The position numbers and the translations under genes are program-made. Below, piece after piece: positions 6,542-6,968 of a DNA stretch of 6,968 bases (positions are counted from its first letter, which is position 1; the number at the start of each line of letters is the position of its first letter). The notes beneath the pieces are model-generated. The model worked only from the letters and a program-made list of their open reading frames with translations, ran no database searches and was not told the DNA's origin. This DNA is from an uncultured Syntrophobacteraceae bacterium (GTDB lineage Bacteria > Desulfobacterota > Syntrophobacteria > Syntrophobacterales > Syntrophobacteraceae): assembly GCA_937889795.1 (NCBI GenBank), contig CALBZH010000772.1:1-6968 (forward strand), written 5' to 3'.

Positions 6542-6570
6542 TATATATCGCAATGGAACTTTGAAATGAA
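6542..6570 (-). promoter_or_regulatory. Possible promoter for the glycoside hydrolase
   Basis: On the minus strand TTCATT (6565-6570) and TATATA (6542-6547) are separated by 17 nt, leaving a leader of about 50 nt before the ATG at 6488. The -10 is fair and the -35 is poor (3 of 6 to consensus). It lies in the 93 bp between the hydrolase start and the IS256 end. If real, it survived the IS insertion. Weak call by eye. Confidence 0.25.
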
Positions 6571-6581
6571 TCGCATAATTG

Positions 6582-6916
6582 GTAGTGTAAGATCAATTGT
6601 GTGAAATCGGAAACAGTAGAAAAAAAGCGCTTTTCCTTTAAAAGAGGGTTTACCACAACCAAACTCAAAGAAAGGAAAAGCGCTATGAAAGTGGAAATCA
6701 ATGTACCTGAGGTGGTAAGTATTTTCAAAGAAATTCAGATAGCACCCGAGAAAGTGTTCGAGATGGTTCGCCTGAACGTACGGGAAATCGTGGGACAATA
6801 TCTGACGGAGATAATGGAGGCGGAATTGACCCATTTCCTCGGAAGAGAGCCCTATGAAAGAAAAGGTAAGGAATCCACTCACCGCAACGGCTCCTACGGG
6901 CGAAGGTTCACTATTA
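6582..6916 (+). mobile_element. IS256-family insertion sequence, left-end fragment
   Basis: An IS256-type transposase N-terminus preceded by a terminal-repeat-like stretch (GTAGTGTAAGATCAATTGTG, 6582-6601). The exact tip is a judgement by eye. Recognisable similarity stops near 6916 after codon 77, whereas family transposases are about 400 aa. The element is therefore a remnant, not merely cut by the window: the following 52 bases are readable and are not IS256 sequence in the expected frame. It lies divergently to the hydrolase and separates it from whatever was upstream. Confidence 0.65.
6626..6684 (+). promoter_or_regulatory. Long perfect hairpin burying the IS256 transposase ribosome site
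   Basis: AGCGCTTTTCCTTT (6626-6639) and AAAGGAAAAGCGCT (6671-6684) are exact 14-nt inverted repeats with a 31-nt loop. The 3' arm contains the AAGGA Shine-Dalgarno and ends at the base before the ATG (6685-6687). Transcripts entering from outside would fold this stem and hide the ribosome site. That is the known logic by which IS10 and IS50 avoid activation by impinging transcription. The repeat is directly visible. The regulatory role is inference. Confidence 0.65.
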
Positions 6917-6924
6917 TACTCTAA
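6685..6924 (+). pseudogene. IS256-family transposase, truncated N-terminal fragment
   Basis: The ATG at 6685 follows AAAGGAAAAGCGCT, which has a Shine-Dalgarno at suitable spacing. It opens 79 codons ending at TAA (6922-6924). Residues about 25-75 (MVRLNVREIVGQYL, EAELTHFLGREPYERK, THRNGSYGRRFTI) match the conserved N-terminal region of IS256-family (Mutator-type) transposases, which bind the IS ends. The catalytic DDE residues, normally far downstream, are absent. After the conserved GRRFTI the expected KGIGEVEV-type continuation is missing, and the frame ends two codons later. A GTG at 6601 would add 28 residues but would translate through the hairpin arm, so it is not preferred. Confidence 0.82.
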
Positions 6925-6968
6925 ACGGTTACGATCTGGACATTCTTGAACGACTGAAAGTTCCACGT
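6912..6968 (+). other. Unidentified open frame running off the right edge
   Basis: Beyond the IS256 break, a frame one base out of phase with the transposase reads YYTLNGYDLDILERLKVPR to the window end without a stop. It looks protein-like (balanced composition, amphipathic end) but is too short to assign. It may be the C-terminal part of another transposase or of the gene in which the IS256 relic ends. Confidence 0.25.

Noticed and set aside
6489..6728. 80-residue longer start for the hydrolase (frame open to 6728)
   Set aside because: The extra residues are encoded opposite the IS256 transposase and its end, and would place the signal peptide internally.
6490..6966. 158-aa minus-strand frame opposite the IS256 fragment
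   Set aside because: It is antisense to recognisable IS256 transposase sequence, has no family resemblance and crosses the IS boundary. It is a shadow of the transposase frame.
1..6968. CRISPR arrays, tRNA or rRNA genes, defence or toxin-antitoxin modules
   Set aside because: No regularly spaced repeats, cloverleaf-like sequences or matching protein motifs were seen on either strand.

Overview
The window shows a mobile-element-rich stretch of a bacterial chromosome or large plasmid. It holds parts of three unrelated insertion sequences (IS21, IS3 and IS256 families) around one non-transposon gene, a predicted exported glycoside hydrolase of GH42 / clan GH-A type. The signal peptide and the glycan-active enzyme fit a free-living bacterium, probably Gram-negative. 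The sequence alone does not fix the genus. The IS21 segment looks clearly more GC-rich than the hydrolase gene, as expected if the parts have separate histories.

Layout from left to right: (1) 1 to about 2407, most of an IS21-family element on the minus strand. It has an intact 499-aa istA transposase and an istB ATPase helper joined by an ATGA overlap. istB is open but runs off the left edge about 20 codons before its usual end. The upstream tip carries three related A-run/CACC motifs typical of IS21 multiple terminal repeats. (2) 2408-2715, a gene-free stretch with a strong nested stem-loop. (3) 2716-3898, an IS3-family element on the minus strand with orfA and orfB. orfB carries an in-frame TGA between its second and third catalytic residues. 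orfB also lies in the +1 (= -2) phase to orfA across an A9 run, rather than the usual -1, so this copy looks dead. (4) 3899-4172, a short hairpin-rich spacer with a weak small reading frame that runs into the IS3 end. (5) 4173-6488, the glycoside hydrolase on the minus strand (771 aa from the preferred start). (6) About 6582-6916, the left end and first 77 or so codons of an IS256-family transposase on the plus strand, divergent from the hydrolase. It breaks off into unrelated sequence that continues to the window edge.

The hydrolase is boxed in: IS256 begins only about 90 bp upstream of its start, and the IS3 end lies 274 bp beyond its stop. Any native operon partners have been separated or lie outside the window. 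No complete new multi-gene system is visible. The most notable items are the two independent defects in IS3 orfB, the hairpin that would bury the IS256 ribosome binding site, the unusual hydrolase, and two structured noncoding stretches.
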